Assembly: GCA_963575675.1 (NCBI GenBank)
Contig: CAUYUA010000272.1
Location: forward strand, 17,010 to 81,009
Length of the DNA: 64,000 nucleotides
From: CAUYUA01 sp963575675
GTDB lineage: Bacteria > Pseudomonadota > Alphaproteobacteria > Azospirillales > Azospirillaceae
Direction of reading: 5' to 3'
The number at the start of each line of letters is the position of its first letter. Position 1 is the first letter of the stretch. Shown here piece after piece: positions 17,821-27,400 of this stretch. The notes beneath the pieces are model-generated. The model saw only the letters and a program-made list of their open reading frames with translations, ran no database searches and was not told the DNA's origin. A program made the translations under genes and the position numbers.

Positions 17821-18216
17821 ATGGAAAATTTCTGTATTCCACGCACGGATAGGTCTCCGGAAATTCAGTTCGATTACGGTAGAAGCGTCCTTACTCTGCG
17901 TGGAGAATCTTATCCTGAGAATGTTGCGGCTTTTTATGGCCCTCTTTTTGCGTTGTTAGAAAATTTCTTCAACCAAAACAGCCCAAAGTTTATCACCGTC
18001 AATATTGAACTGTTTTATTTCAACAGCAGCAGCGCCAAAGCCTTGATGAATTTGTTCCTTTTATTGGAACGCGCAACCGAAAATGGAAACAGCGTTGTGA
18101 TCAATTGGCATGTTGTTGAAGATGACGACACCATTCGTGAATTTGGCGAGGAGTTTGCAGAAGATATCGAAGGCATTCCTTTTCATATCGTTACATTGCC
18201 TGCGCCAACCTATTAA
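17821..18216 (+). CDS. SiaC-family regulatory phosphoprotein (DUF1987)
   Basis: 131 residues; all features of DUF1987/SiaC: TDRSPEIQFDYGRSVLTLRGESYPENVAAFY at the N-terminus, FYFNSSSAKALMNLF (about 73-87) with the Ser/Thr region phosphorylated in SiaC, and WHVVEDDDTIREFGEEFAED near the C-terminus. In Pseudomonas the unphosphorylated form activates a diguanylate cyclase. Here the downstream gene is a histidine kinase, so the target may differ (inference). AGAGG lies about 10 bases before the ATG. Confidence 0.82.
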   Translation: MENFCIPRTDRSPEIQFDYGRSVLTLRGESYPENVAAFYGPLFALLENFFNQNSPKFITVNIELFYFNSSSAKALMNLFLLLERATENGNSVVINWHVVEDDDTIREFGEEFAEDIEGIPFHIVTLPAPTY

Positions 18217-18451
18217 AATTGTTCACAACCACAAAGACATGCTCTATAAGGTGTGACCTCTTATAGAGGGAGCGTTTCTTGATTATGGCTCTGAGCATGT
18301 TCGTTTTATGTATTGGCGAAATGGCGCTGAATGACGTTCTGGGAATCACACTCTCAAGAGCTTTGCGAGTGTTGAGATTAAAGGTATAAACTCGATTTGA
18401 AATTATAGAATCCTTTCTTGGTCGTTTTCTAATCACCAACATGGATGTGGG

Positions 18452-19471
18452 ATGACGTTCAACCTTTTCGACAACGAAGAAAAGATTATTGAGCAATCAT
18501 CGCGTGTGTTGAACGACGTCAGATTCGGCAACCCCGAAGCCCAACGCGCTTATGAAAAACTTTTGGACGCCTATAAAAAAGGTTTGCGCGAACAGCGTCG
18601 CATGGTCAGAATTAGTGATCGATTGCAAGAGCAAATGAGCGCTCTTAATCAAGAACTGGAGCGTCGGCGCGTCGAAGCCGAGCGCGCTTTAAATCAGCTT
18701 AGAGAAACACAAGAAAACCTTATTCAAGCCGAAAAGCTTGCGTCGTTAGGGGGGTTGGTGGCTGGGATCGCCCATGAGATCAACACGCCGATCGGCATCA
18801 CCTTGACTGCGGCGTCTCACCTTAACGATCAAATCGAGCGATTGCAGAGTCTTTATAACGACAATCAGCTTCGAAAAAATGATTTTCGCGATTTTTTGCT
18901 CATAGCGATCGAAGCAGCGCAATTGATTTTATCGAACAGCCAGCGCGCGGCGCAATTGATTCATGGATTTAAACAAGTCGCCGTAGACCAAACCTCTGCG
19001 GAGCGTCGGCGTTTTCTGTTAAAACCCTACTTGAAAGAAATTTTATTCAGCCTCAGCCCGCGTTTGAAGCACACAGAGCATCATATTGTGGTTCATTGTC
19101 CCGACGATATCGAACTCGATGGTTTTCCTGGCGCTTTATCGCAAATCATCACTAATCTGGTGATGAATTCTTTACAACACGCCTATGAAGAAGGTCAAGC
19201 CGGAGAAATTTCTGTAAAAGTAACGGCTCTGTCGCAAGATATAATTGAAATCCAATACAAGGATAATGGACGAGGCGTTCCAGAAAAAAACCTTTCCCGA
19301 ATTTTTGATCCTTTTTTCACCACGGGGCGCGGTTCCGGAGGGGCGGGGCTAGGTCTCCATATCGTGTTCAACTTGGTGACGGGAACGCTAAAGGGCCAAG
19401 TTACTGTGGAAAGCACAGAGGGTTGTGGAGTTCTGTTTGTCATTACTTTTCCACGCGAAATCCACACCTAA
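18452..19471 (+). CDS. Sensor histidine kinase without a membrane or PAS domain
   Basis: 339 residues. The N-terminal coiled coil (about 35-95, rich in Q/E/R) is followed by the phospho-acceptor helix EKLASLGGLVAGIAHEINTPIG (His near 107). The ATPase domain has an N-box NLVMNSLQHAYEE, G1 YKDNGRGVPE, F-box IFDPFFTT and G2 GGAGLGLHIV. It is soluble and has no dedicated receiver beside it. It sits 235 bases after siaC; the two upstream genes probably feed into it or share its output. A helical coiled-coil input and the HEINTPIG motif resemble kinases that accompany stress-response partner switches. Confidence 0.88.
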   Translation: MTFNLFDNEEKIIEQSSRVLNDVRFGNPEAQRAYEKLLDAYKKGLREQRRMVRISDRLQEQMSALNQELERRRVEAERALNQLRETQENLIQAEKLASLGGLVAGIAHEINTPIGITLTAASHLNDQIERLQSLYNDNQLRKNDFRDFLLIAIEAAQLILSNSQRAAQLIHGFKQVAVDQTSAERRRFLLKPYLKEILFSLSPRLKHTEHHIVVHCPDDIELDGFPGALSQIITNLVMNSLQHAYEEGQAGEISVKVTALSQDIIEIQYKDNGRGVPEKNLSRIFDPFFTTGRGSGGAGLGLHIVFNLVTGTLKGQVTVESTEGCGVLFVITFPREIHT

Positions 19472-19483
19472 AAAAGATGCGCC

Positions 19484-19560
19484 GGTAAGAAAGGCCAAGG
19501 CTCTGCCCTGGCCCCGCCAAAGGCCGGGAGGGGCCTTTGAAACCATGGCGCGGTGAACTG
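19484..19560. repeat. Family B fragment
   Basis: CCCCGCCAAAGGCCGGGAGGGGCCTTTGAAACCATGG-type arm (about 19514-19552) without its inverted partner, just behind the kinase gene. It may act as a terminator. Confidence 0.55.
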
Positions 19561-19705
19561 TGTAACCGAAGTGGTGAAGGCTGTGTTAATTCGGTGAATT
19601 TGAATCGATGAATTCAAAAGAAGAAAGCGCCGAGACACCCCTTCGGACTTTTGATCGAACACTTTTGATCGAACAGAGTGTGTTTTCGAATGGCTCCAAA
19701 TATCT

Positions 19706-20020
19706 TTACGGCTTTGAACAGACCGGCGGCTCTTCCTCGAAGACCTGATCATACGCCCAAGAGAATCCATAGGAGGTTACAGCGCCCGCCATCGCGGCGA
19801 CGCATCCAAACAGCGCGTTGCCAACCATCAAGGAACCGATTGAAAGGCTGGTGCTGCGCAACGCCAAGGCAGGATAGAGCACCAATAAAGAAGCGGCTCC
19901 CATGGCTGTGGAACCGAACACGCAGGCTCGGGAGGCTTCACGCCATATATCTTGACTTGCGGCGTTTTTGGGCAAGGCCAAAACAAGCGTCGCAATCATC
20001 ACAAACATCATCTTCCGCAT
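19706..20020 (-). CDS. Small exported or membrane protein of unknown function
   Basis: 104 residues starting MRKMMFVMIATLVLALPKNAASQ, a convincing signal peptide with cleavage near AAS-Q. Two further hydrophobic stretches follow (about 36-55 and 62-85, rich in Gly/Ala/Ser), then an acidic tail. The start at 20020 is chosen over an open extension to 20137 because the signal peptide begins there and AAGAG precedes it. I do not recognise the family. It follows the coiled-coil gene on the same strand across a 29-base hairpin (20068-20096). Confidence 0.6.
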   Translation of the reverse strand: MRKMMFVMIATLVLALPKNAASQDIWREASRACVFGSTAMGAASLLVLYPALALRSTSLSIGSLMVGNALFGCVAAMAGAVTSYGFSWAYDQVFEEEPPVCSKP

Positions 20021-20067
20021 CGAGACGCTCTTTTTCTTAAGCAAAGACAAAATCACGCAAGCGGCGT

Positions 20068-20096
20068 CAGCGCCTGTGGAGCGTCCACAGGCGCTG
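20068..20096. terminator. GC-rich palindrome between two minus-strand genes
   Basis: CAGCGCCTGTGGA (20068-20080) pairs with TCCACAGGCGCTG (20084-20096). There is no T-run on either side, so termination is uncertain. Confidence 0.4.
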
Positions 20097-20129
20097 AACC
20101 AACCGATGAACGGCAAGGGGGGGCGATCC

Positions 20130-20750
20130 CTACACATCCACGGCTGAACTTTCCAGCAACTGGTGCCCGACCCAATTGTCGATGGAGGCGCCGGGGAGTC
20201 GCCGAATTTCGTTGTCCAAATCCATTAAACGACGTTCTGCTTCATACTTGGTGGCTTCTTGCAGACGAATCATTTCGTGAAGCTGCTCTTCATGCACTAT
20301 TTTCGCTTTGCGCATGGCTTCCAGATCGGGATCATTTTCCGGATCATACTGAGTGTTGTTGTCGGTGCGTTGTTTATGGCCGTATTCAATCATGCGCATT
20401 TCGCCGTCGATTCGAGTGCGGGCGATTTCGGCTTGAATCACGGAGATTCGGTTTTGAGCATCGGTGATGGAACGCACGATTTCCAACTTGGCGTCAAAGA
20501 AGCGTTTGACTTGTTCTTGATGCATGTAGAACAAGCTTTGCTCTTGCATAAGGCGGCTTTGTTCTTCGCGTTCAATCCGGGCAATTTCGGCGCGTTCAGC
20601 GATGCGCTGCTCGGGAGTCATGATTCGTTGTTGTTTTGCTTGCTCTTGATCGTAACGCAACCCCTTAAACGAGAGAAGCTTTATGAACAGGAGAAAAATA
20701 ATTCCGCCCATTGCGGCAATCAGAACAAGACCTTTACCAAACATAACCAT
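20130..20750 (-). CDS. Membrane-anchored coiled-coil protein of unknown function
   Basis: 206 residues: one N-terminal membrane helix (about 5-28), then a charged, Gln/Glu/Arg-rich helical region to the end. There is no recognised domain. The C-terminal part (QLHEMIRLQEATKYEAERRLMDLDNEIRR) is probably coiled coil. AGGAGA lies 6 bases before the ATG at 20750. Together with the small signal-peptide protein downstream it may form an envelope-associated pair (inference). Confidence 0.65.
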   Translation of the reverse strand: MVMFGKGLVLIAAMGGIIFLLFIKLLSFKGLRYDQEQAKQQRIMTPEQRIAERAEIARIEREEQSRLMQEQSLFYMHQEQVKRFFDAKLEIVRSITDAQNRISVIQAEIARTRIDGEMRMIEYGHKQRTDNNTQYDPENDPDLEAMRKAKIVHEEQLHEMIRLQEATKYEAERRLMDLDNEIRRLPGASIDNWVGHQLLESSAVDV

Positions 20751-20837
20751 AATCGTTCTCCTGATCGCGTTCTCAACTTACGCCCATTCTTCACATCGAA
20801 TTCCACCGACCGACCATGCGGCGGATTTCACCGAACC

Positions 20838-21100
20838 ATGACGGCGACAAACGTTGATTTCAACAACGATTTCTTCGCCGAGTATCGCAAAATGTCTCGG
20901 CTCGTCAGAAAATGAACGTCATTCTTGAGCACATTCCTTCCAGAATCGATCACTGCTTTACACCTTCTGAAGAGCAAGCTGAGCAACCGAAACATCGCCA
21001 ACCGACTACGTTCGATGCAAGAGCGCTCTATGCCTTGTCTGAGCGGGAATCTGAAAAAACTTGTCGGCGCTTTCTTTTTGCGGCTTCATCGGATTAAAAC
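20838..21100 (+). pseudogene. Possible LuxR-type regulator remnant
   Basis: Two overlapping frames contain pieces of a LuxR helix-turn-helix. FTPSEE (about 20959) is in one frame. LLKSKLSNRNIANRL...QERSM...GNLKKLVGA (about 20962-21070) is in another and resembles the usual LTPRE...LSNREIA...NLMKKLGA order with residues missing between. A small open frame upstream (20838-20915) might be its N-terminal side. The evidence is only pattern similarity. Confidence 0.3.
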
Positions 21101-21723
21101 AGCTTTCGGGCGCGTTTTTTTTCCGAATTTCCGAGTGAATGGAGTGCAAAATTATGCACATTCCACGATCTCGTACGTTTTCTGTCGGTTTTCACTTATA
21201 GTCGATATCTCACGCACAAGCGCGCTGCAACAACGCTTTTTCTCTACGTCCCCCTTGCTCCGTCGGGACGCATTATGCAATCTTGCTTTTTTCTCCGTGA
21301 TCGGTCCCTTCTTTGATCCGTGCGACCGCGCTTTGTGTTCCATTAATGTTCTTCTCTTCGAAAACATCGCGCTTCGAAGAGACGCCACTCTACGTCTCTA
21401 ACGTCCGAGGTGCGGATGTTTAAGGTTCTGTGCGCTTGAAGAGTCCGCGACTTCTTCGTAAATCTATTGTTTCGAAGCTCTCCGAAACATCCGGACGAAC
21501 CCCTATAAGGGCAAATGCGTATGTGCTATGTAAAGCGCTGAGGTTGTTTTTCAAGAGCCGGTGGAACGACGTTCAAGGGGAGGACCACCCGATGGACGAT
21601 CACCCGATGGACGACTTTCAAGATCATTGAAAGCATGAACATTTTCTCTGAACAGGCTCTGAGATGAAAGAACCGCAGACGCTTATTTTGTTTTCCCTCT
21701 CTCTCTGTTTGCAAAGATAACCA
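21101..21723. other. Gene-free gap before the MASE1 kinase
   Basis: No supported coding sequence. A short tandem repeat CACCCGATGGACGA occurs twice (about 21587-21613). Nothing else was recognised. Confidence 0.4.
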
Positions 21724-23697
21724 ATGACGCCGTCGACGACCTCCAAGCTTCATTTTCTGATGATCACCCTTATGTTTCTTGTCGGGTTCGTCGGCCTTGA
21801 TTCACTCTGTGCAGTTCACCCGACCACAATTACCGGCGTGCCGCCGTGGCATCCGCCGGCGGGACTGACTCTGGCTTTTTTGCTTCGTTATGGTTTGCGA
21901 CATGTTCCCACGGTGGCGGTGGCGGTTGTGCTTTCTATCGCGGTGCAACAGGGGGGAGAGATCGTTTGGAGCGCCGCGCTTAAAGAAGTTCTGGTGATGA
22001 CCTTCGCTTATGGCGCAACCACTGCGATTTTGCGAGCGTATTTGCCGATTGACCCTGGTTTGCCGCGTTTTTCGGATTTTTTGCGGTTTTTACTGGCGGG
22101 TGTTGTCGCGACTTTGGTGGTGGCCATGGCGAGCGTCGCTCCTCAGCAGTGGGCCGGCGAGCCGATCACCAGCCTGTTGTTCCGCACGACGATTTTGCCG
22201 ACATGGGTCGGACATTTCATCGGTATATTGACGTTGGCTCCGGCGTTGCTGATTTACACGGATGCGCGCACACACAGACGCTGGCAAGATCGGCCTCTGC
22301 CTTCGGTGGCGGAAGGATTGGAGATCGCCGCACAAGTTCTGTGTATTCTCGCGACGGTTCATTTCGTTTTCGGCTTCGAGGGCGCGGACGAGTTCAAGTT
22401 TTTCTATCCGTTATTTCTGCCGATCATCTGGATTGCTGTGCGGCATGGCTTGGAGGGAGCGACGGCGGCGATTCTTCTGACGGAAATCGCCTTAATCATC
22501 TCGGTGCAGAGCCAAGGACACGAAGCGGCGACGGTCAGCGAGTTCCAGATGTTGATGGTGGCGTTGGGGCTCGCCGGGCTGTTCTTGGGGGCGGTGGTCA
22601 GCGAGTCGCGTCGCGTCAACCGGGCTTTGCAAGAGAGTCAAGCGCGCCTGACTGCGATTCTCGACACGGCGCCCGACGGAATCATCACGATTGGCGAGAA
22701 CGGCGACATCGAATCGGCCAATCCTGCCGTTAGCCGCATGTTTGGCCGCAAAGAGATGGAGTTATGCGCTTTGCCGATTACGGCGCTTACTCCCGATCTT
22801 GATTTGCACGAGCGCGGCGGCGGTCACGAGATGACCGGCGTGCGCGGCGACGGGTCACAGTTTCCGGCGGAAGTCGCCGTCGGAGAAACCACCATCGGCC
22901 ATAGACGCCTGTTCATCGCCATTATTCGAGACGTCACGCGGCGCGCGCATGCCGAAGCTTGGGTGCGTCGTCACCAAACCGAGCTGGCGCACGCTTATCG
23001 CGTCAGCATGGTTGGAGCTATGGCTTCGGCGATCGCTCACGAAGAAAGTCAACCGCTCGCCGCCATAGCCGCATACGCCAGAGCTTGTCGGTTGCTGCTT
23101 GACGCTCCGGAGATCGATCTTAAGAAAATTCGTGTCACGCTCGATAAATTGGCGGCTCAGGCCGCTCGCGCCGGAGAAATTCTTACGCGGCTGCGCGAGT
23201 TCTTAAGACGCGGCGAAATGCACGCCACGCCTACCGGCGTGCAGGACATAACTTCCGAGGTCGCCGCTTTGGCGCGCACCGATGTCGCCGCGCACGGCAT
23301 TAAGCTGGAGCTTGACGTTCAGCCGTTGCTTCCCGCCGTGTTGGCCGATCGCGTTCATATCGAGCAAGTCTTGTTGAATCTTGTTCGCAACGCGGTCGAT
23401 GCGATATCCGAATCCGGAGGGGAGTTCGATCGCAGAATCTGGATCCATGCGCGTCGTCGTGACGCCTCCGTTGAGTTCTTGGTGGGCGACACGGGCCCCG
23501 GAATCGATCCCGCCATCGCCGGGCAGTTATTTCGTCCTTTCACCACCACCAAGGGGCAAGGCATGGGATTAGGACTTTCGATTTGCCGAACGATTGTCGA
23601 GGCTCATGGTGGTCAGCTTCACTATGCTCCTGGTCAAGCGCCCGGCGCGGCGTTCGTTTTCGACTTGCCTTTGGCGGATGACCGAAGCCTTTCATGA
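21724..23697 (+). CDS. MASE1-PAS sensor histidine kinase, FixL-like
   Basis: 657 residues. An N-terminal MASE1 integral-membrane sensor (about 1-300, eight or so hydrophobic segments; VPPWHPPAGLTLAFLLRYG is typical) is followed by a PAS domain (about 312-420, ILDTAPDGIITIGENGDIESANPA). The kinase core shows phospho-acceptor MASAIAHEESQPLAAIAAY (His near 440), N-box LLNLVRNAVDAI, G1 VGDTGPGIDP, F-box LFRPFTTTKG and G2 GMGLGLSICRTIVEAHGG. The core is of the FixL class, where HELNQPL is usual; E replaces L and S replaces N. The PAS segment does not obviously show a heme-binding pattern. The stop overlaps the regulator start by ATGA. Confidence 0.9.
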   Translation: MTPSTTSKLHFLMITLMFLVGFVGLDSLCAVHPTTITGVPPWHPPAGLTLAFLLRYGLRHVPTVAVAVVLSIAVQQGGEIVWSAALKEVLVMTFAYGATTAILRAYLPIDPGLPRFSDFLRFLLAGVVATLVVAMASVAPQQWAGEPITSLLFRTTILPTWVGHFIGILTLAPALLIYTDARTHRRWQDRPLPSVAEGLEIAAQVLCILATVHFVFGFEGADEFKFFYPLFLPIIWIAVRHGLEGATAAILLTEIALIISVQSQGHEAATVSEFQMLMVALGLAGLFLGAVVSESRRVNRALQESQARLTAILDTAPDGIITIGENGDIESANPAVSRMFGRKEMELCALPITALTPDLDLHERGGGHEMTGVRGDGSQFPAEVAVGETTIGHRRLFIAIIRDVTRRAHAEAWVRRHQTELAHAYRVSMVGAMASAIAHEESQPLAAIAAYARACRLLLDAPEIDLKKIRVTLDKLAAQAARAGEILTRLREFLRRGEMHATPTGVQDITSEVAALARTDVAAHGIKLELDVQPLLPAVLADRVHIEQVLLNLVRNAVDAISESGGEFDRRIWIHARRRDASVEFLVGDTGPGIDPAIAGQLFRPFTTTKGQGMGLGLSICRTIVEAHGGQLHYAPGQAPGAAFVFDLPLADDRSLS

Positions 23698-24332
23698 CGA
23701 CTCTTTTTATGGACACAGCAAAAATGACGGATGAGTCGGTTGTCGCCATCATTGACGATGACGACGCTCTGCGCGACGCTTTGGCGGAGCTTTTGGAAGC
23801 GGTGGGGTTTCAAACCAAGGGTTTCCATTCCGCCGAGTCGTTTATTGAAACGCTTCCTGTTTGGCGCGCCGGTTGCGCATTGGTTGATGTTCGGCTGCCG
23901 GGCATGGACGGCATTGCCTTGTTGAAGCAAATTGCAGAGACGGCTCCAGGATTTCCCGTAATCGTAATTACGGGGCATGGCGATGTTCCTATGGCGGTCG
24001 ATGCTTTGAAGACCGGCGCGGTTGATTTCATTGAAAAGCCTTTTGATCCTGATCGCGTTCTTGATTCGGTGAAACAGGCTTTGGGGCGCAGCGCCGAAGT
24101 GCGGCGCGATCAGATTCAAAGCGAAGAGTTGCAGGCGCGGTTGGAGCTGCTTACTCCACGGGAGCGCGAGGTGATGGATCATATGGTGATCGGGCATTCA
24201 AACAAGGTGATTGCGGCGCGATTGGGCATTAGTCCGCGCACTGTGGAGATACATCGTTCGCGAGTGATGGAGAAAATGGCGGTCGACACGCTGGCCGAGC
24301 TGGTGCGGCAGACACTTTCTCATAAAAAATAG
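23694..24332 (+). CDS. FixJ-family response regulator
   Basis: 212 residues: a receiver domain (about 13-125) with DDDD acid pocket, phospho-acceptor D in CALVDVRLPGMDGI, conserved T in VIVITGHGDVPMAV and K in FIEKPFD. A LuxR-type helix-turn-helix follows (about 145-205) with LTPREREVMDHMVIG and VEIHRSRVMEKM. It is translationally coupled to the upstream kinase (4-base overlap), so the pair is very likely cognate. A second ATG at 23724 gives a 202-residue protein. Targets are unknown. Confidence 0.92.
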   Translation: MTTLFMDTAKMTDESVVAIIDDDDALRDALAELLEAVGFQTKGFHSAESFIETLPVWRAGCALVDVRLPGMDGIALLKQIAETAPGFPVIVITGHGDVPMAVDALKTGAVDFIEKPFDPDRVLDSVKQALGRSAEVRRDQIQSEELQARLELLTPREREVMDHMVIGHSNKVIAARLGISPRTVEIHRSRVMEKMAVDTLAELVRQTLSHKK

Positions 24333-24382
24333 ATGAGATGTCTTGTCGTCGCGTTTGTTATGCGGCGTTCATAAAACCAAGT

Positions 24383-24471
24383 GGGTCCAGGGACTGTGTT
24401 TTTGGTCGCTCGGGATTATAAGAAGGCTTTCGCCCTTGGCTCGAACGGCCGGGAACGCAGTCTCTGGACCC
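24383..24471. terminator. Family A palindrome acting as a bidirectional terminator
   Basis: Ends GGGTCCAGGGACTG (24383) and CAGTCTCTGGACCC (to 24471) pair, with an inner stem GAAGGCTTTCGCCC. A T-rich stretch follows on the plus strand. It lies exactly between the convergent fixJ-like and 5-oxoprolinase genes. Confidence 0.7.
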
Positions 24472-24480
24472 TTTTGATTT

Positions 24481-27400
24481 TTATTTATCCACACTTTCTT
24501 TATACGGACCAAAGCCGCCGCCGCCGGGAGTTTCAACAATCAATTTGTCGCCGGTTTCCACATCGGCGCGCGCCGTCGAATCCAATACAATTCGCGTTCC
24601 ATCCGCGCGTTCAATCCAAGCCTTTCCTAGAGCGCCGTTTTCTCCTCCCTCCAATCCAAAAGGCGGCGTGTGATGTCGGTTGGCGAGAAACGCCACAGTC
24701 ATTGCCTCCAAGAATCTCAGCTTGCGAATCACGCCATCTCCTCCCTTATGAGCGCCGCGCCCACCAGAGCCGCGTCGAATCACAAACGACTCGACCTGAA
24801 CCGGAAAGCGCCATTCGATGACCTCGGGATCGGTTAGGCGAGAATTGGTCATATGCGTGTGGACGGCTGAGGCGCCGTCAAAATCAGGCCCTGCTCCGGC
24901 GCCCCCGCAAATGGTCTCGTAATACTGATAATCTTTTGTGCCGAAAGTGAGGTTGTTCATCGTGCCTTGAGCGGCGGCCATGACTCCCAAAGCGCCGTAA
25001 AGAGCGTCTGTGAGGCATTGCGAGGTCTCGACGTTTCCGGCGACCACCGCAGCGGGAGGTTGCGGGTTCAGCATCGAGCCTTTGGGAATGATAATGTCGA
25101 TCGGACGCAGACAGCCTTCGTTCATAGGAATGTCGTCGTCAACCAGCGTGCGGAAGACATAAAGAACTGCGGCGCGGCAGACGGCGGAGGGCGCGTTGAA
25201 ATTGTTGTCGAGCTGTGGGCTGGAGCCGGAGAAATCGACGGTGGCGCGTCGTTTGATGCGATCGATTCGGATTTCGACGCAAATGCTGGCGCCGTTGTCA
25301 AGCTCTACGACGAATCGACCGTCGCGCAGTTTGTCGATGGCGCGTCGAACTTGTTCTTCGGCGTTGTCTTGAACGTGGCGCATGTAGGCGCGCACAGTGT
25401 CGAGGCCGAAGTGTTCGACCATTTTATGGAGTTCCTGCGCGCCTTTGGCGTTGGCGGCGAGCTGAGCTTTTAGGTCGGCGATGTTTTGGCTGAGATTGCG
25501 GGTGGGGTAAGGGCCGCTGGAAAGTAAATCAATGAGGGGTTGTTCACGGAATTCTCCGTTTTCCACCAGAAGGAAATGGTCGATGAGAATGCCTTCTTCT
25601 TCGATGATTCGGCTGTGGGGGGGCATGGATCCGGGAGTGACCCCGCCGATGTCGGCGTGGTGGCCGCGTGAGGCGACAAAGAAGAGTAGATTTTTGTTTT
25701 CGACGTCGAAGATGGGAGTGACGACGGTGATGTCGGGGAGGTGAGTTCCGCCGTTGTAGGGGTTGTTCAGCATAAACACCGACCCGGGGACGATTGCGTC
25801 GTCGGGGGCGTTGTGGGTGTGGTTGAGCACGGCGCGGACGCTTTCGCCCATAGACCCCAAGTGGACCGGCATATGAGGCGCGTTGGCGATGAGGTCGCCG
25901 TTGCAGTCGAACAGAGCGCAGGAGAAATCCAGGCGCTCTTTGATGTTGACGGAGTGGGCGGTGTTGGCGAGCGTGAATCCCATTTGCTCTGCGATCGACA
26001 TGAAGAGATTGTTGAAAATCTCCAGCATCACGGGGTCGACGGCGGTTCCAATGGCGATTTTATCGGGGCGGGGCTCGATGCGAATGAGCAACAGGCAGTT
26101 GTGAGGCGTGATTTCCGCCATCCAACCGGGTTCGATGATGGTTGTGCCGGTGCGTTCGCAGATGACGGCCGGACCGAAGACGCGATTGCCGGGTAGGAGT
26201 CGGTCACGATCATAAAACGGCGTGGAGCGCATTGCGCCCGCCATGTGGGCGCTGAGCGTCGCCAAACGGCGTGGTAGAATCGATGAGGGCGGGGTGTTGT
26301 CGCGGGAATCGACGGCGAGAGGCGCTGTGCGTCCAATGGCTTCGACCGTGACGGACTCGATGATCAGAGGTCTGTCGGGCGTGATGAAGCCGTAGCGTTT
26401 GCGATGGGCGTTGGCGAAGGCGTCGACGACGCTGGTTACGTCGCTCCAGTGGATGGTCAGAGTGTTGTCTGTGCCTTTATATTTTACATGGGCGAGAGGA
26501 AAAATGGAAATCTGGTCGGGCAGGATGTTTTGTCGTGAGAGTTCGGCGCGACATTCGAACTCCAGCTCGCCGAAGACCGGGGTAAGGGTTTCGGTCAGAG
26601 CGTCGTCGAGCGGAGCTTCGATTGCGCGTTCGCGTAGGGCGACGGTGTCGGCCAAGCCGATGCCGTAAGCGGAAAGCACGCCCGCCAAAGGGTGCAACAG
26701 CACACGATTGACGCCCAATGCGTCGGCAACCAAACAGGCGTGTTGTCCCCCGGCGCCGCCGAAGCAGTTCAGGACGTAATTCGAGACGTCGTGACCGCGC
26801 TGGACGGAGATTTTCTTAATGGCGTTGGCCATGTTATCGACGGCGATGCGCAGAAAGCCTTCGGCGATATCGACCGGGGATCGTTTCGCGCCTGTGGCGG
26901 CGGCGATGGCGGCGGCCATTTCGATAAATTTTCGTTGCACGGCTTCTGCATCCAGCGGTTGATCGCCGTTTGGTCCGAAGACGTGCGGAAAGAACTCGGG
27001 CTGCAACTTTCCGAGCATGACGTTGCAGTCGGTGACGGTCAGAGGCCCGCCGCGTCGGTAGCAAGCCGGGCCGGGATTTGCGCCTGCCGATTCGGGGCCG
27101 ACTCGGAATCGGGCGCCGTCGAAGCGGCAGATCGAGCCGCCGCCGGCCGCCACGGTGTGGACATGCAGCATTGGGCCGCGCAGGCGCACGCCGGAGACTT
27201 GGGTTTCGAAGACGCGCTCGAAGGTTCCGGCGTAATGGGAGACGTCGGTTGAGGTTCCGCCCATATCGAAGCCGATGACGTGGTCGAATCCGGCCAAGGC
27301 GGCGGTGCGGACAGCTCCGACGACGCCCCCGGCCGGGCCGGAGAGAATGGCGTCTTTGCCCTGGAACAGCGCGGCGTCGGTGAGGCCGCCGTTCGACTGC

